A DNA stretch of 62,317 bases from NCBI GenBank assembly GCA_021732405.1, contig JAKFVB010000020.1, positions 1 to 62,317 on the forward strand, read 5' to 3'. The notes under the pieces were generated by a model. The model did no database searches. It worked only from the letters and a program-made list of their open reading frames with translations, and was not told where the DNA came from. How positions within the stretch are numbered: the first letter of the stretch is position 1; every line of letters starts with the position of its first letter. Positions 38,089-50,386 of this stretch are shown here, one piece after another. Source of the stretch: Methylotenera sp. (lineage in GTDB: Bacteria > Pseudomonadota > Gammaproteobacteria > Burkholderiales > Methylophilaceae). Made by a program: the position numbers and the translations under genes.

Positions 38089-40053
38089 CTAAATATCGGC
38101 TTTTGTAAACGAAAGAATTCCATTATCAAGCGGGGTAATTCCTTCAACCATTTTGGGCATATTAACAATAGGGTTGCTAATGTTGGCTAAGACAATATTA
38201 CTAGCATCAACCAAGTAAGGGTTAATATTAGTCGCGTTGATTGCATGCGGCTCACCTTTAATATCTGCATATTCATAAATGGTTTTATTTACAACATCAT
38301 GCAACCCAAACCCAATAATCACACAATGCACCGCAGCGTTGCCACGCGCTTCATTACTCCAACTAAAAGTACGATGTGCAAAATGAATTTTGATACCTTG
38401 TGCTAACATCCAAGACCACAAAACACTCACTTGCTCGCCTTGCGTGATGCTATTGGTGGAAACAAATGCACATTTAATTGCCTTATTTTCATGCGCGTAT
38501 CTTGCCGCTTTAATATACCAAGCGGCAACAAAATCTAAAATCCCTGCACTTTTTATACCAGCACATACGTTTAATAAATCAATTTTTTCATTAGGTTTTT
38601 GTTCTTTTTTGCCCTTAAACGGCGGATTACCCAAAATATAACTGCATTGTTCTGGCGCTAAAACTTCATTCCAATTGGTGGTTAAGGCGTTGCCGCACAC
38701 AATATGCGGCGTGGCTTTTAGCGGAATACGCGCAAAATAGCTGCCAAACTCTTGCGAAACTTTCATGTTCATTTGGTGATCGGTTAACCACAATGCCACT
38801 TGCGCGATTTGTGCGGGGAATTCTTCAATCTCTATACCGTAAAATTGGTCAACATCTACACTGATTAAGCTTTGCACATCCAACACTTGCTGGCCGCTAC
38901 TGTGCGATGCGCGCAATACCGCCAGTTCCAGCAAGCGCAATTCACGGTAAGTAATCACCAAAAAGTTGCCGCAACCGCAAGCTGGGTCAAAAAAGGTTAA
39001 AGTGCGTAGCTTTTTGTGAAAATCTAATAGCCGCGTTTTGTTACTTTTAACTTTTTCAAATTCTGCCCAAAGCGCATCTAAAAATAGCGGCTTAATTAGC
39101 TTTAAAATATTTTCTTCAGATGTGTAATGCGCGCCTAAATTGCGCCGCGCATCAGCATCCATAATGCTTTGAAACAAGCTGCCAAAGATAGCGGGGGAGA
39201 TAATGCTCCAATCCAGCGCGCATAAATCCAACAAGGCTTCGCGCATTTTGCTATCGAATTGGGCGGGCGGTAGACTTCCTTCAAACAGCTTGCCATTGAT
39301 ATATTCAAATTGATTTAAATGTTCATCTAAATTTTTTAAACGTTTACTTTCGTGTGTATTCAATACATAAAATAAAGTGTTGAGATGATGCGCTAAATCG
39401 CCGCCATCTTCTGCGGTGCGGGTTTCAATATAGTCTTGAAACTGGCGTTTTTCGAAAATGCTGGTGTCTTCGGCAAACAAGCAAAATAGCAGGCGCACCA
39501 AGTAAATTTCTAAATCTTTGCCTGTGTAACCAACGGCTTTTAAGGCATCGTGCAGCTTACCCATGCGCTCTGCGGCTTTAATATTAATTGGGTCTTGCGA
39601 CTTGATGATTTGGGTTTGATAGCCTGCTATAAAGCCGAACAACTTAACGTGTTGATATAGCTCATTTATACCAAATTCAAATTGCTCATTAGTATCTAGG
39701 TTGTAAAGGCGGAAGTTGGCGAAATCGGAAACGAGAATATATTTAGGTAAATCGCGCTCTTTTAAACCTGGGAAATAATCTTTGGCTTGGGTAAAGGCTT
39801 TATCTAAGCTTTTGCCGCGCGATTTATGCTCAACCAATAATTGGCCGCGCCACAGTAAATCGATAAAACCGCCTTTGTCGTCCGATTTTTTTACTGGCTC
39901 TTCAAAGCTGGCAATGCGGCGGCGCGTGATGCCGAATACGTTAAAAAATGCATCCCAAAAGGATTTGGCCTCTGCATCTTCGCGGCTTTCTGACTGCCAT
40001 TCTTTAGAAAAAGCAGTGGCGCGGGATTTGATTTCGTTCCAAGATAAGGGCAT
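38089..40053 (-). CDS. MmeI-like type IIL restriction-modification enzyme, N-terminal nuclease and methyltransferase part
   Basis: 654 codons. The N-terminus has an endonuclease region (GGFIDLLWRGQLLVEHKSRG near 61-80, D-x-ExK-like). A helical linker is followed by an adenine methyltransferase with FFDPACGCGNFL (near 355) and NPPF (near 475). The frame ends at TAG 38089-38091 before the recognition domain, whose sequence continues in another frame downstream. As written the protein lacks most of its recognition domain and is probably inactive unless frameshifting occurs. It replaces the usual spacer between mnmG and mnmE and is bracketed by two parS sites. Confidence 0.82.
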   Translation of the reverse strand: MPLSWNEIKSRATAFSKEWQSESREDAEAKSFWDAFFNVFGITRRRIASFEEPVKKSDDKGGFIDLLWRGQLLVEHKSRGKSLDKAFTQAKDYFPGLKERDLPKYILVSDFANFRLYNLDTNEQFEFGINELYQHVKLFGFIAGYQTQIIKSQDPINIKAAERMGKLHDALKAVGYTGKDLEIYLVRLLFCLFAEDTSIFEKRQFQDYIETRTAEDGGDLAHHLNTLFYVLNTHESKRLKNLDEHLNQFEYINGKLFEGSLPPAQFDSKMREALLDLCALDWSIISPAIFGSLFQSIMDADARRNLGAHYTSEENILKLIKPLFLDALWAEFEKVKSNKTRLLDFHKKLRTLTFFDPACGCGNFLVITYRELRLLELAVLRASHSSGQQVLDVQSLISVDVDQFYGIEIEEFPAQIAQVALWLTDHQMNMKVSQEFGSYFARIPLKATPHIVCGNALTTNWNEVLAPEQCSYILGNPPFKGKKEQKPNEKIDLLNVCAGIKSAGILDFVAAWYIKAARYAHENKAIKCAFVSTNSITQGEQVSVLWSWMLAQGIKIHFAHRTFSWSNEARGNAAVHCVIIGFGLHDVVNKTIYEYADIKGEPHAINATNINPYLVDASNIVLANISNPIVNMPKMVEGITPLDNGILSFTKADI

Positions 40054-40119
40054 AACGCAGTTTTTTATTGTTAAAAAATGGTTAAGTATACACTGAGAGA
40101 TGCGCTAGATTCTTCACAA

Positions 40120-40135
40120 TGTTTCACGTGAAACA
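40120..40135. promoter_or_regulatory. parS site upstream of the DUF2853 gene
   Basis: Perfect TGTTTCACGTGAAACA in the 249-base divergent region between the MmeI-like gene and the DUF2853 gene. Confidence 0.93.
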
Positions 40136-40305
40136 CTACCATTGTTTACACAGCAAAGTATTGACGAACGGGTGAATACGCGCCTATAGTAGTACTGGCA
40201 AATGCGTAATGCTTTTTAACGAACGATTAATTGCGGTGCCTGTAATTGTAATAGCCCATATGGTAGCAACTAAAATTTAATATCTAATTAATTTAGGAGA
40301 GAATG

Positions 40306-40635
40306 ATGGCCGATATTCAAGAATATAAAAGCGCGTTAGCAAAATATACTTCATCTGTGCATGAAGGGGCACTGCAAGGCATGGCAAGAACATACGCATT
40401 GGTGTTGTCAAAACAAGATTCACGCAATGTTTCTTGCGGTGATGCGGCTGAAAAAGCGACTGTGCGCGAAAACTTTTTAAAGAAAAAGTTGGGTTTAACT
40501 CATGGCGATGCGGCACTGGATGCGGCAATTGAAGAAGTTTGTGTAAAAATGAAAGAAGACCGTATGAAATCGCGTTTGGTTTTCTATTATTTGCTGGCTG
40601 AAAAATACAATTTATTGGGTAATTTTGTTAAATAA
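40306..40635 (+). CDS. DUF2853 family protein
   Basis: 109 residues from the second ATG (40306), which is 6 bases from AGGAG; ATG 40303 is too close to it. The sequence MADIQEYKSALAKYTSSVHE, the ENFLKKKLGLTHGDAALDAAI segment and the RLVFYYLLAEK end match DUF2853 as I know it. It is a small helical protein of unknown function. It stands alone, opposite to its neighbours, and ends at a strong terminator. Confidence 0.8.
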   Translation: MADIQEYKSALAKYTSSVHEGALQGMARTYALVLSKQDSRNVSCGDAAEKATVRENFLKKKLGLTHGDAALDAAIEEVCVKMKEDRMKSRLVFYYLLAEKYNLLGNFVK

Positions 40636-40683
40636 ATTGGTAAAGTTTAAAAGTTAACCGTTTTTTAGTGTTAACTTTTATAT

Positions 40684-40713
40684 TAAAAAAAGGCGCTTAA
40701 AGCGCCTTTTTTG
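40684..40713. terminator. Bidirectional terminator between DUF2853 gene and mnmE
   Basis: A7-GGCGCTT-AA-AGCGCC-T6: a perfect GC-rich stem flanked by A and T runs between convergent genes. Confidence 0.88.
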
Positions 40714-40739
40714 TTTCTGTTTTGCTATTTATATATGGC

Positions 40740-42083
40740 TTATTTACCAATACAAAATTTGCTGAAAATTTCACCCAATAAATCATCTGGCGTAAATTCA
40801 CCGGTAATACTGCTTAACGCTTCTTGCGCCAATTTTAGCTCTTCGGCCACCAACTCTGCCGCATTAATTTGTGCTGCTGCAATCGTTAAGTGGTTATCCA
40901 CTTCACTCAAGGCGTTCAAATGTCTGGCGCGCGCCATAAAAACACCTTCTGCATTTTGTTGATAGCCTGCAATATTCAATAAATGCTGTTTCAACAAATC
41001 GATACCTTCACCCGTTTTGGCAGAAAGATAAATATGCGTTTCATCTGCAATTTTGGATATTTTTGCGCTGTCATTGCTGGCGTCAATTTTATTATGCACC
41101 CAAATTTTGCTGATTCCTTGCGGCAAGCGGTTTAAAACGATTTTTTCAGTTTCGCCAATACCATGAGCTGCATCTACCAATAATAATGCAACCTGCGCGT
41201 TTTGTAGCGCTTGATACGTTCGGGCAATGCCGATTTTTTCTACTTCGTCTTCAGTGTCGCGCAAACCAGCAGTGTCAATAATATGTAGCGGTAAGCCATT
41301 GATTTGTATAAAACTTTTTATAGAATCGCGCGTGGTACCTGCAATCGGCGTCACAATTGCCACCTCTTCGCCGCTTAATTGGTTCATCAAGCTGGATTTT
41401 CCGACATTGGGCTGACCAACCAAGACAATGTGCATGCCTTCGCGTAAAAGACTACCTTGTTTGGCTTTTGCGAAAACTAATTTTAACTCCAAAACAATTG
41501 CCGCTAATTTTTCAGCCACTTTGCCTTGCGTAATAAAATCGATTTCTTCTTCGGGAAAATCCAAACAGGCTTCTACATACATGCGCAAATTAATCAGCTT
41601 TGCTAATACTTGATTGATGCTATTTGAAAACTCACCAGACAATGATCGCACCGCACTTTTTGCCGCTTCAATCGTTGTGGCGTTAATCACATCGGCAACT
41701 GCTTCTGCTTGAGCCAAATCGATCTTGTCATTTAGGTAAGCACGCTTGGTAAATTCACCTGGCTCTGCCTGACGAGCACCTAGCTCAATACAGCGTGCCA
41801 GCAATAATTGCATTAAGGCTGTGCCGCCATGCGCTTGTAGCTCTAAAACATCTTCGCCAGTATATGAATGCGGATTTTGATAATAAATTGCGATGCCGCG
41901 ATCTATTAACTGTTGATTAGCATCATAAAACGGCAAATACGCGGCATGGCGTGGGGCAGGGCATGCGCCCAAGATACTGGCCGCGATAGATTGGCTTAAA
42001 CCACCCGAGACTCGTACAACACCAATGCCACCCGCACCACTCGCGGTGGCAATGGCAGCAATCGTGTCGTTATTATCTAGCAT
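40740..42083 (-). CDS. mnmE: tRNA modification GTPase MnmE (TrmE)
   Basis: 447 residues. N-terminal folate-binding domain ([21 protein letters not shown]). G domain with GQPNVGKS (near 225), DTAGLRDT and NKID. C-terminal FCIGK, the family's conserved Cys. Partner of MnmG. Confidence 0.97.
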   Translation of the reverse strand: MLDNNDTIAAIATASGAGGIGVVRVSGGLSQSIAASILGACPAPRHAAYLPFYDANQQLIDRGIAIYYQNPHSYTGEDVLELQAHGGTALMQLLLARCIELGARQAEPGEFTKRAYLNDKIDLAQAEAVADVINATTIEAAKSAVRSLSGEFSNSINQVLAKLINLRMYVEACLDFPEEEIDFITQGKVAEKLAAIVLELKLVFAKAKQGSLLREGMHIVLVGQPNVGKSSLMNQLSGEEVAIVTPIAGTTRDSIKSFIQINGLPLHIIDTAGLRDTEDEVEKIGIARTYQALQNAQVALLLVDAAHGIGETEKIVLNRLPQGISKIWVHNKIDASNDSAKISKIADETHIYLSAKTGEGIDLLKQHLLNIAGYQQNAEGVFMARARHLNALSEVDNHLTIAAAQINAAELVAEELKLAQEALSSITGEFTPDDLLGEIFSKFCIGK

Positions 42084-42123
42084 AAAAGCTTACAAGCCTT
42101 TTAGTTAGGCAAGTGAACATGGC

Positions 42124-43764
42124 CTAGCTTTTTGCAACGCCTTTTTTGGCAAGGGCGGCGGCGTGAATGGTTTTGTTCACATACCATTGTTGCGCGATTG
42201 ATAAGATATTATTCACCAACCAATACAAGACCAAGCCAGCTGGGAAGAAGAAGAAGAACACGCTGAATACTACTGGCATGATTTTCATCACTTTTGCTTG
42301 AATTGGATCCGTTGGCGCAGGGTTTAAATAGGTTTGAATAATCATGGTCGCGCCCATTAAAATCGGCAAGATAAACCATGGGTCAGTCGCTGATAAATCT
42401 TGAATCCAGCCAAAAAATGGTGCATGACGTAACTCGACAGAGCCTAGCAACACCCAATAAAGCGCAATAAAAACAGGGATTTGCACAATAATTGGCAAAC
42501 AACCGCCCATCGGATTAATCTTCTCGGTACGATACATTTCCAGCATGGCTTGCTGCATTTTTTGTTTATCGTCACCGAATTTTTCTTTCATGCTTTGCAA
42601 GCGTGGGGCTAATTCACGCATCTGCGCCATCGACTTATAACTAGCGGCTGAAAGTGGGAAAAATGCGGCTTTAATTAAAACGGTAAGCAAAATAATCGCG
42701 ATGCCCCAATTGTGCACAACGCCATAAATTTTGGATAGCACCCAAAATAATGGTTTCGCAATCACGGTTAACCAACCATAATCAACTGTATATTCTAGGC
42801 CTGGAGCTGCTTTTACTAGCTCTTTTTCTGTTTGTGGGCCAGCAAATAATTGCGCGCCCACTTCCGCACTTGCGCCTGCGGCAATCGGCGCATTTGGTGT
42901 CACAACGCCCATCGCATAAATATTATCTGACAATTTTTTAGTATAAAACTCACGCTCTACACCTGTTTTGGGAATCCAAGCACTGGCAAAGTAATGCTGA
43001 ATCAAGCCAATCCAGCCATCTTTTGTAGTTTTAGATAAATTCTGATCGGCCATATCGCCAAATTTAATCTTTTTAAACTTATCAGCATCCGTAAAATAAG
43101 CGCCACCTGTAAAGGTTGGCATCATGGCTGAGCCTTGATTTGATTCGCTATCATGCACAATTTGGTAATAGGCCGAAGGGGTAATGGCGGCAGCGCTGCC
43201 GTTATTGATTTGATAGCGCACATCAATCACGTAGCTACCGCGATGGAAAGTGTAGATTTTATTAACGGTAACGCCGTTACCCGCCCAAGAAAGGCTTACT
43301 TCTTGGCTAGCAGCACCATCAGCTAAGTTATAGCTGGTTGCAGTAGTGGTGAATTGCGATTTATGGTTTGGCAAATTTGCGCCCATTAGGCCTGATTGCG
43401 CCACGTAGAACATTGGTTTAAAGCCATCGTCCATCAATACAAAACTGCCATTTTTAACTTCTGCCTCACGATGCTTATTAAGAACTAAACGGCGTAAATC
43501 GCCACCCAGCGTATCAATGTCCGCCTCAAATAAATCGGTTTTAACTTTAATGCGTTGACCACTTGCTAGTTTAAAGCTGCCATCGTTCACCTCTGATTGC
43601 GTAGTGGCTCCGTTAGCAGCTACTGGCGCGCCTGAGCCCGCAGATGTTGTTTGTGCTGTCGTTTGAGTCGTGATGGCAGGCGTGTGTTTTTGCTGCCAGG
43701 CATCCCATAGCATTAATATGGAGAAAGCAAAAATAACAAATAAAATTAAACGGCGTGTATCCAT
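42124..43764 (-). CDS. yidC: Membrane protein insertase YidC
   Basis: 546 residues. Membrane helix at 5-20, a periplasmic beta-rich domain (about 55-340), then five C-terminal hydrophobic segments with FFPLSAASYKSMAQMRELAP and QIPVFIALYWVL. Inserts proteins such as AtpE. Lies 85 bases downstream of yidD. Confidence 0.97.
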   Translation of the reverse strand: MDTRRLILFVIFAFSILMLWDAWQQKHTPAITTQTTAQTTSAGSGAPVAANGATTQSEVNDGSFKLASGQRIKVKTDLFEADIDTLGGDLRRLVLNKHREAEVKNGSFVLMDDGFKPMFYVAQSGLMGANLPNHKSQFTTTATSYNLADGAASQEVSLSWAGNGVTVNKIYTFHRGSYVIDVRYQINNGSAAAITPSAYYQIVHDSESNQGSAMMPTFTGGAYFTDADKFKKIKFGDMADQNLSKTTKDGWIGLIQHYFASAWIPKTGVEREFYTKKLSDNIYAMGVVTPNAPIAAGASAEVGAQLFAGPQTEKELVKAAPGLEYTVDYGWLTVIAKPLFWVLSKIYGVVHNWGIAIILLTVLIKAAFFPLSAASYKSMAQMRELAPRLQSMKEKFGDDKQKMQQAMLEMYRTEKINPMGGCLPIIVQIPVFIALYWVLLGSVELRHAPFFGWIQDLSATDPWFILPILMGATMIIQTYLNPAPTDPIQAKVMKIMPVVFSVFFFFFPAGLVLYWLVNNILSIAQQWYVNKTIHAAALAKKGVAKS

Positions 43765-43849
43765 GGGTTTATAAACTTTTTCTATAATCTGTTATGTTAA
43801 CAAAGCATTTATTCATCAAACTTTAAAATAAGTATTTTGCGAATAAATA

Positions 43850-44059
43850 TTAAGGTACTGGGTCACTACCGCCTGCATGCCAAGGATGGCAACGTGATAT
43901 GCGTTTTAATGTTAAACCAAGACCAATCCAAGCACCGTGTTTTTGAATACTTTCAATCGCATAATGCGAGCAAGTCGGGTTAAATCGGCATTGTTGCCCA
44001 AAAAAAGGGCTTAATGCAATTTGATAAAGCCTGACAAAAGCAACCAAAATACGTGTCAT
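43850..44059 (-). CDS. yidD: Membrane protein insertion efficiency factor YidD
   Basis: 69 residues with [15 protein letters not shown] and the [13 protein letters not shown] end, the family hallmark. Lies between yidC and rnpA. Confidence 0.96.
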   Translation of the reverse strand: MTRILVAFVRLYQIALSPFFGQQCRFNPTCSHYAIESIQKHGAWIGLGLTLKRISRCHPWHAGGSDPVP

Positions 44060-44091
44060 ATTTATATTAATCGTATTTGCACATTAAAAAA

Positions 44092-44460
44092 TTATGTTTC
44101 ATTTTTTTGCACCGTTTTTTCAATTAACTTTTTCATTAATTGCTCAAACTCTTGTTTTATTTGCACAAAATCTGTTTTCTGAAACTTTTTTTGCACTTGC
44201 ACAACCAAATCTAAGCTTGGTAATTGATGTTGATTTAACCTAAAAAACTCGCGCAATACGCGCTTCATATAGTTGCGATGAACCGCTAATTTAGCGGTTT
44301 TTTTGCCAACCACTAAACCTAGGCGCGGGCGATTAAGGTTGTTTGGTTTAAAGCGAATCACCAAATAGGTATTTGCAATTCGTTTACGCAAATTAAAAAC
44401 GGATGAAAAATCATCCGTTTTTAATAGTTTGGCTTGTTTAGGTAATCTAAACTTTACCAA
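44092..44460 (-). CDS. rnpA: Ribonuclease P protein component
   Basis: 122 residues from a TTG start at 44460; no in-frame ATG is close. LGLVVGKKTAKLAVHRNYMKRVLREFFR carries the RNR-type RNA-binding motif. It works with RNase P RNA in tRNA 5' maturation. Confidence 0.95.
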   Translation of the reverse strand: MVKFRLPKQAKLLKTDDFSSVFNLRKRIANTYLVIRFKPNNLNRPRLGLVVGKKTAKLAVHRNYMKRVLREFFRLNQHQLPSLDLVVQVQKKFQKTDFVQIKQEFEQLMKKLIEKTVQKNET

Positions 44461-44511
44461 TTGATTACGACTTAATTATGCTTTACCCACCATTTTAGGC
44501 AGGCAAGATAA

Positions 44512-44646
44512 TTAAAGACCTAAGCGCGAACGACCTTTAGCACGACGCGCTGCGATAACAGCACGGCCACCTTTAGTTTTCATGCGCACTAAAAAACCGT
44601 GTGTACGTGCACGACGTGTTTTAGAAGGTTGATAGGTACGTTTCAT
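44512..44646 (-). CDS. rpmH: Ribosomal protein L34
   Basis: 44 residues, [20 protein letters not shown] onward, ending GRSRLGL. Start codon at 44644-44646 and TAA at 44512-44514 on the minus strand. It begins the rpmH-rnpA-yidD-yidC cluster running away from the origin. Confidence 0.97.
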   Translation of the reverse strand: MKRTYQPSKTRRARTHGFLVRMKTKGGRAVIAARRAKGRSRLGL

Positions 44647-44744
44647 TTAATTCTCCACCGAGCTAATGCTACAAAGCCCATCATTAAACACGATAAACAG
44701 GTGTTTTGTCAATTACTATTTAGTTTAATTATATGGTTAAAGCC

Positions 44745-44753
44745 TGTGGATAA
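44745..44753 (-). promoter_or_regulatory. DnaA box between rpmH and dnaA
   Basis: TGTGGATAA, the exact complement of the TTATCCACA box, in the 264-base rpmH-dnaA region. This region also carries the divergent rpmH and dnaA promoters. The box may mediate dnaA autoregulation. Confidence 0.7.
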
Positions 44754-44910
44754 GTGTGGTTAAACCAGCTAAAATGGTAAAGATAAACAATTGGTTTTTG
44801 CCTTAAATGGTAATCTTTTGGCAATATTTTTTGTGGTGAGTTGTGTCTTAACAATCCTACTCTAATTCTATTAACACGATAACAATAAAGCTTGAGGTTT
44901 TGAGCAATAG

Positions 44911-46353
44911 ATGAATAATTTTTGGCCTACATGCCTAAGTCGCTTTGAACAAGAGCTATCAACGCAGCAATTCAACACGTGGATTAAACCACTGCAAACA
45001 GAGTTGGTGCAGACGGAACAAGGAAATCACGCGATACGTTTGTTGGCACCGAATAAGTTTGTGCAACAATGGGTAAAAGACCGGTTTTTAAATAAAATTG
45101 AAACAATTGCCGCTGAGTTACTGCCTCATAATACAACGATTGAGTTGTGTATTAATCAAAGCAAGCCTGTTTTACAAGAAAAAACAAGCAGCCAAACACA
45201 ATTAAAAAAAGCGCAGCATGTTCAGCTAACTGATATTGTGCGTAATACTCATTCACCTGAAACATTAACCAACCCAAATACATCAAAAACTGACGCTGCT
45301 AAAACACCTGCTAATCGTCGCAACAATGAACGCAGTTCAGGTTTAAACCCTAGCTTTAATTTTGATAATTATGTCACTGGTCGTGCTAATCAGCTGGCAC
45401 GTGCGGCGGCTATTCAAGTGGCTGATAATCCTGGTGAGTCTTATAATCCACTATTCATTTACGGTGGCGTTGGTTTGGGTAAAACTCATTTGCTGCAAGC
45501 GATTGGCAATCAATTAAAACAACAAAAACCGGATGCTAATATTCGCTATCTGCATGCAGAGCGCTACGTTTCAGATGTAGTAAAAGCGTATGAAAACAAA
45601 GCGTTTGATGAATTTAAACGCCAGTATCACTCTTTGGACTTGTTGCTAATTGATGATATTCAGTTTTTTGCAAAAAAGAATCGTACGCAAGAAGAGTTTT
45701 TTTACGCTTTTAATACTTTAATTGAAGAAAAAAAACAAATTGTTATTACTTGTGATACTTACCCCAAAGAGATTGTAGACGTAGATGAGCGCTTGCGTAC
45801 CCGTTTTAGCTGGGGCTTAACGGTTGCGGTAGAACCACCAGAGCTTGAAATGCGCGTAGCGATTTTGTTAAAAAAAGCTGAAGAATCTAAAATACACATC
45901 ACCGAAGATGTGGCTTTTTTTGTAGCAAAACAAATTCGCTCAAGTGTGCGCGAGCTGGAAGGTGCTTTGAATCGTATTGTCGCTATGGCAAATTTTACTG
46001 GCCATGCTATTGATGTGCATTTGGCAAAAGACGCCTTACGCGATTTGATTGCGGTGCGTGGCAGACAAATTACGATTGAGAATATTCAAAAAACGGTTGC
46101 TGATTATTACAAAATTAAAGTCGGCGAAATGTATAGCAAAAAGCGTTCGCGTAATTTTGCACGGCCTAGACAAGTGGCCATGAGCCTTGCGCGCGAGTTA
46201 ACCAATCATAGCTTTCCTGAAATTGGCGAAGCCTTTGGTAGCCGCCATCACACTACAGTGATGCATGCATGTGATGAAATTGAGCAATTGCGTTTAAATG
46301 ATCAGAGTATTGCGCGCGATTTGGGGTTTTTAACTCAAGTGATTAGGGATTAA
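44911..46353 (+). CDS. dnaA: Chromosomal replication initiator DnaA
   Basis: 480 residues. Domain I (FWPTCLSRFEQELSTQQFNTWI), a low-complexity linker (about 95-145), AAA+ domain with GGVGLGKTHLL (near 187) and LLIDDIQFF, and domain IV with SRHHTTVMHACDEI that reads DnaA boxes. Confidence 0.98.
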   Translation: MNNFWPTCLSRFEQELSTQQFNTWIKPLQTELVQTEQGNHAIRLLAPNKFVQQWVKDRFLNKIETIAAELLPHNTTIELCINQSKPVLQEKTSSQTQLKKAQHVQLTDIVRNTHSPETLTNPNTSKTDAAKTPANRRNNERSSGLNPSFNFDNYVTGRANQLARAAAIQVADNPGESYNPLFIYGGVGLGKTHLLQAIGNQLKQQKPDANIRYLHAERYVSDVVKAYENKAFDEFKRQYHSLDLLLIDDIQFFAKKNRTQEEFFYAFNTLIEEKKQIVITCDTYPKEIVDVDERLRTRFSWGLTVAVEPPELEMRVAILLKKAEESKIHITEDVAFFVAKQIRSSVRELEGALNRIVAMANFTGHAIDVHLAKDALRDLIAVRGRQITIENIQKTVADYYKIKVGEMYSKKRSRNFARPRQVAMSLARELTNHSFPEIGEAFGSRHHTTVMHACDEIEQLRLNDQSIARDLGFLTQVIRD

Positions 46354-46626
46354 GATTGTGGATAAATGTACTTTTATCTTGTGGATGAAATGAGCGTAAA
46401 ACGCATATTTGCTATGATGATTATTTAATACACAATTAATACACAGAAATAGATGTAGTTATAAACAGGTGCAATTGATAAATAAGTATTTGATTTTAAA
46501 TAGGTATTAGAGTTACACACAGAAAAAAACAGCATTATTATTACTATTATTTTTTATATTACTTTTTAAATAAAAACTAATGTGTTTGAATAAACAAAAA
46601 ACGAAGCATTAAATTTAGGATATTGA
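46354..46626. other. Probable replication origin (oriC) between dnaA and dnaN
   Basis: Perfect DnaA box TGTGGATAA at 46357-46365 and near match TGTGGATGA at 46380-46388. Weaker boxes include TTACACACA at 46513-46521. A very AT-rich tract at about 46530-46620, including ATTATTATTACTATTATT, fits a DNA unwinding element. The coding strand bias switches around here: nearly all core genes to the left read minus and those to the right read plus. Confidence 0.75.
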
Positions 46627-47730
46627 ATGATGCAAATTAAAATAAACCGCGAAACATTATTAAAACCATTAATGAATGTGACTAGTATTGTTGAGCGTCG
46701 TCATACCTTGCCAATATTATCTAATTTGTTATTGGAAGCGAAAAATAATCAAATTCAGCTCACCGCTACAGATTTAGAGATGCAAATTTCGTTAACGGTA
46801 GCAAATAGTTTTAATGGTGAGCTATCTACTACGATATCTGCCAAGAAATTTTTGGATATATGCCGCTCTCTGCCTGATTCTGCTGATATTGATATGGTGA
46901 CAAATGAGAGCCGCATGACAGTAAAAGCAGGCAAAAGCAGGTTTAATCTGCAAACTTTGCCAGCAGCTGATTATCCGGTCATGACAAAAGCAGCTGGTTC
47001 AGGAACTAATATTACGATTAGCCAACTGGCGTTAAAGAAATTGTTTAAACAAGTTGAATTTGCAATGGCGCAGCAAGATATTCGCTATTATTTAAATGGC
47101 TTGTTATTAGAAGTAAATGAAGATAGTTTAAATGTAGTGGGCACTGATGGCCACAGGTTAAGTTTTACTTCTGCTAAATTAAATCAGCAATACGATAAAA
47201 CAGACGTCATTATTCCAAGAAAAACAGTGATTGAATTAATCAAATTGTTAAACGATTCTGATGAGGAAGTAGCGATTGAGATTAATGCAGGGCAGGTTAA
47301 TTTTACGTTTAGCGATATTCGTTTAATTTCAAAAGTGATTGATGGAAAATTCCCTGATTATCATCGTGTGATTCCGACCAATCACCAAAATACCTTTAGC
47401 GTGGATAGGCTGGCAGTATTAACCGCTATGCAACGCGCTTCAATTTTATCTAATGAAAAATACCGTGGTATTCGTATGGTATTAAGTAATAATAATCTTA
47501 AATTAATTAGCACCAATACAGAACAGGAAGAAGCAGAAGAAGAGATAGAGATTCAATACGCGCAGGATGACTTGGATATTGGTTTTAATGTGACTTATTT
47601 AATTGATGTTTTAAATAATGTGAGTGATGAAAATATCCAATTCTCGTTTGCAGATGCCAATAGTAGTTGTTTGATTACGGTACCAAATGATCAAAACTAC
47701 AAATATGTTGTTATGCCAATGCGCATTTAA
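46627..47730 (+). CDS. dnaN: DNA polymerase III beta subunit (sliding clamp)
   Basis: 367 residues, three repeated clamp domains; ends YKYVVMPMRI, the family C-terminus. Start ATG 46627 or the adjacent 46630. Confidence 0.98.
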   Translation: MMQIKINRETLLKPLMNVTSIVERRHTLPILSNLLLEAKNNQIQLTATDLEMQISLTVANSFNGELSTTISAKKFLDICRSLPDSADIDMVTNESRMTVKAGKSRFNLQTLPAADYPVMTKAAGSGTNITISQLALKKLFKQVEFAMAQQDIRYYLNGLLLEVNEDSLNVVGTDGHRLSFTSAKLNQQYDKTDVIIPRKTVIELIKLLNDSDEEVAIEINAGQVNFTFSDIRLISKVIDGKFPDYHRVIPTNHQNTFSVDRLAVLTAMQRASILSNEKYRGIRMVLSNNNLKLISTNTEQEEAEEEIEIQYAQDDLDIGFNVTYLIDVLNNVSDENIQFSFADANSSCLITVPNDQNYKYVVMPMRI

Positions 47731-47742
47731 ATTGAAAATCCC

Positions 47743-47758
47743 TGTTTCACGTGAAACA
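47743..47758. promoter_or_regulatory. parS site between dnaN and gyrB
   Basis: Perfect TGTTTCACGTGAAACA in the 74-base dnaN-gyrB gap. Confidence 0.93.
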
Positions 47759-47768
47759 AGCTTAATAA

Positions 47769-50222
<2,454 letters not shown>

Positions 50223-50228
50223 TATCCG

Positions 50229-50291
50229 TGTCGAATCTCATAGAAAGTGCAAACTGTCTCATTGAAATGCAAAATGAGTTTCGCAGATAAT
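50229..50291. repeat. Candidate transposon or IS terminus 6 bases after gyrB
   Basis: Begins TGTCGAATCTCATAG and holds three rough repeats, each ending in TGCA: TCTCATAGAAAGTGCA, TCTCATTGAAATGCA and TTTCGCAGATAATGCA. This pattern of outward TGT and inner repeats is seen at the ends of TniA/TnsB-type transposons and of IS21-family elements. It could be the left end of the island that ends near 62190 or an IS remnant. The match is by eye and imperfect. Confidence 0.35.
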
Positions 50292-50386
50292 GCAATTTTT
50301 CAGCATATTAGTATTAAATTTTGCGGCGAGAATTGCAGGTGTTCTAAGTTGTCTTATTAGTAATGCTAATAATAAATCAGGTATCT

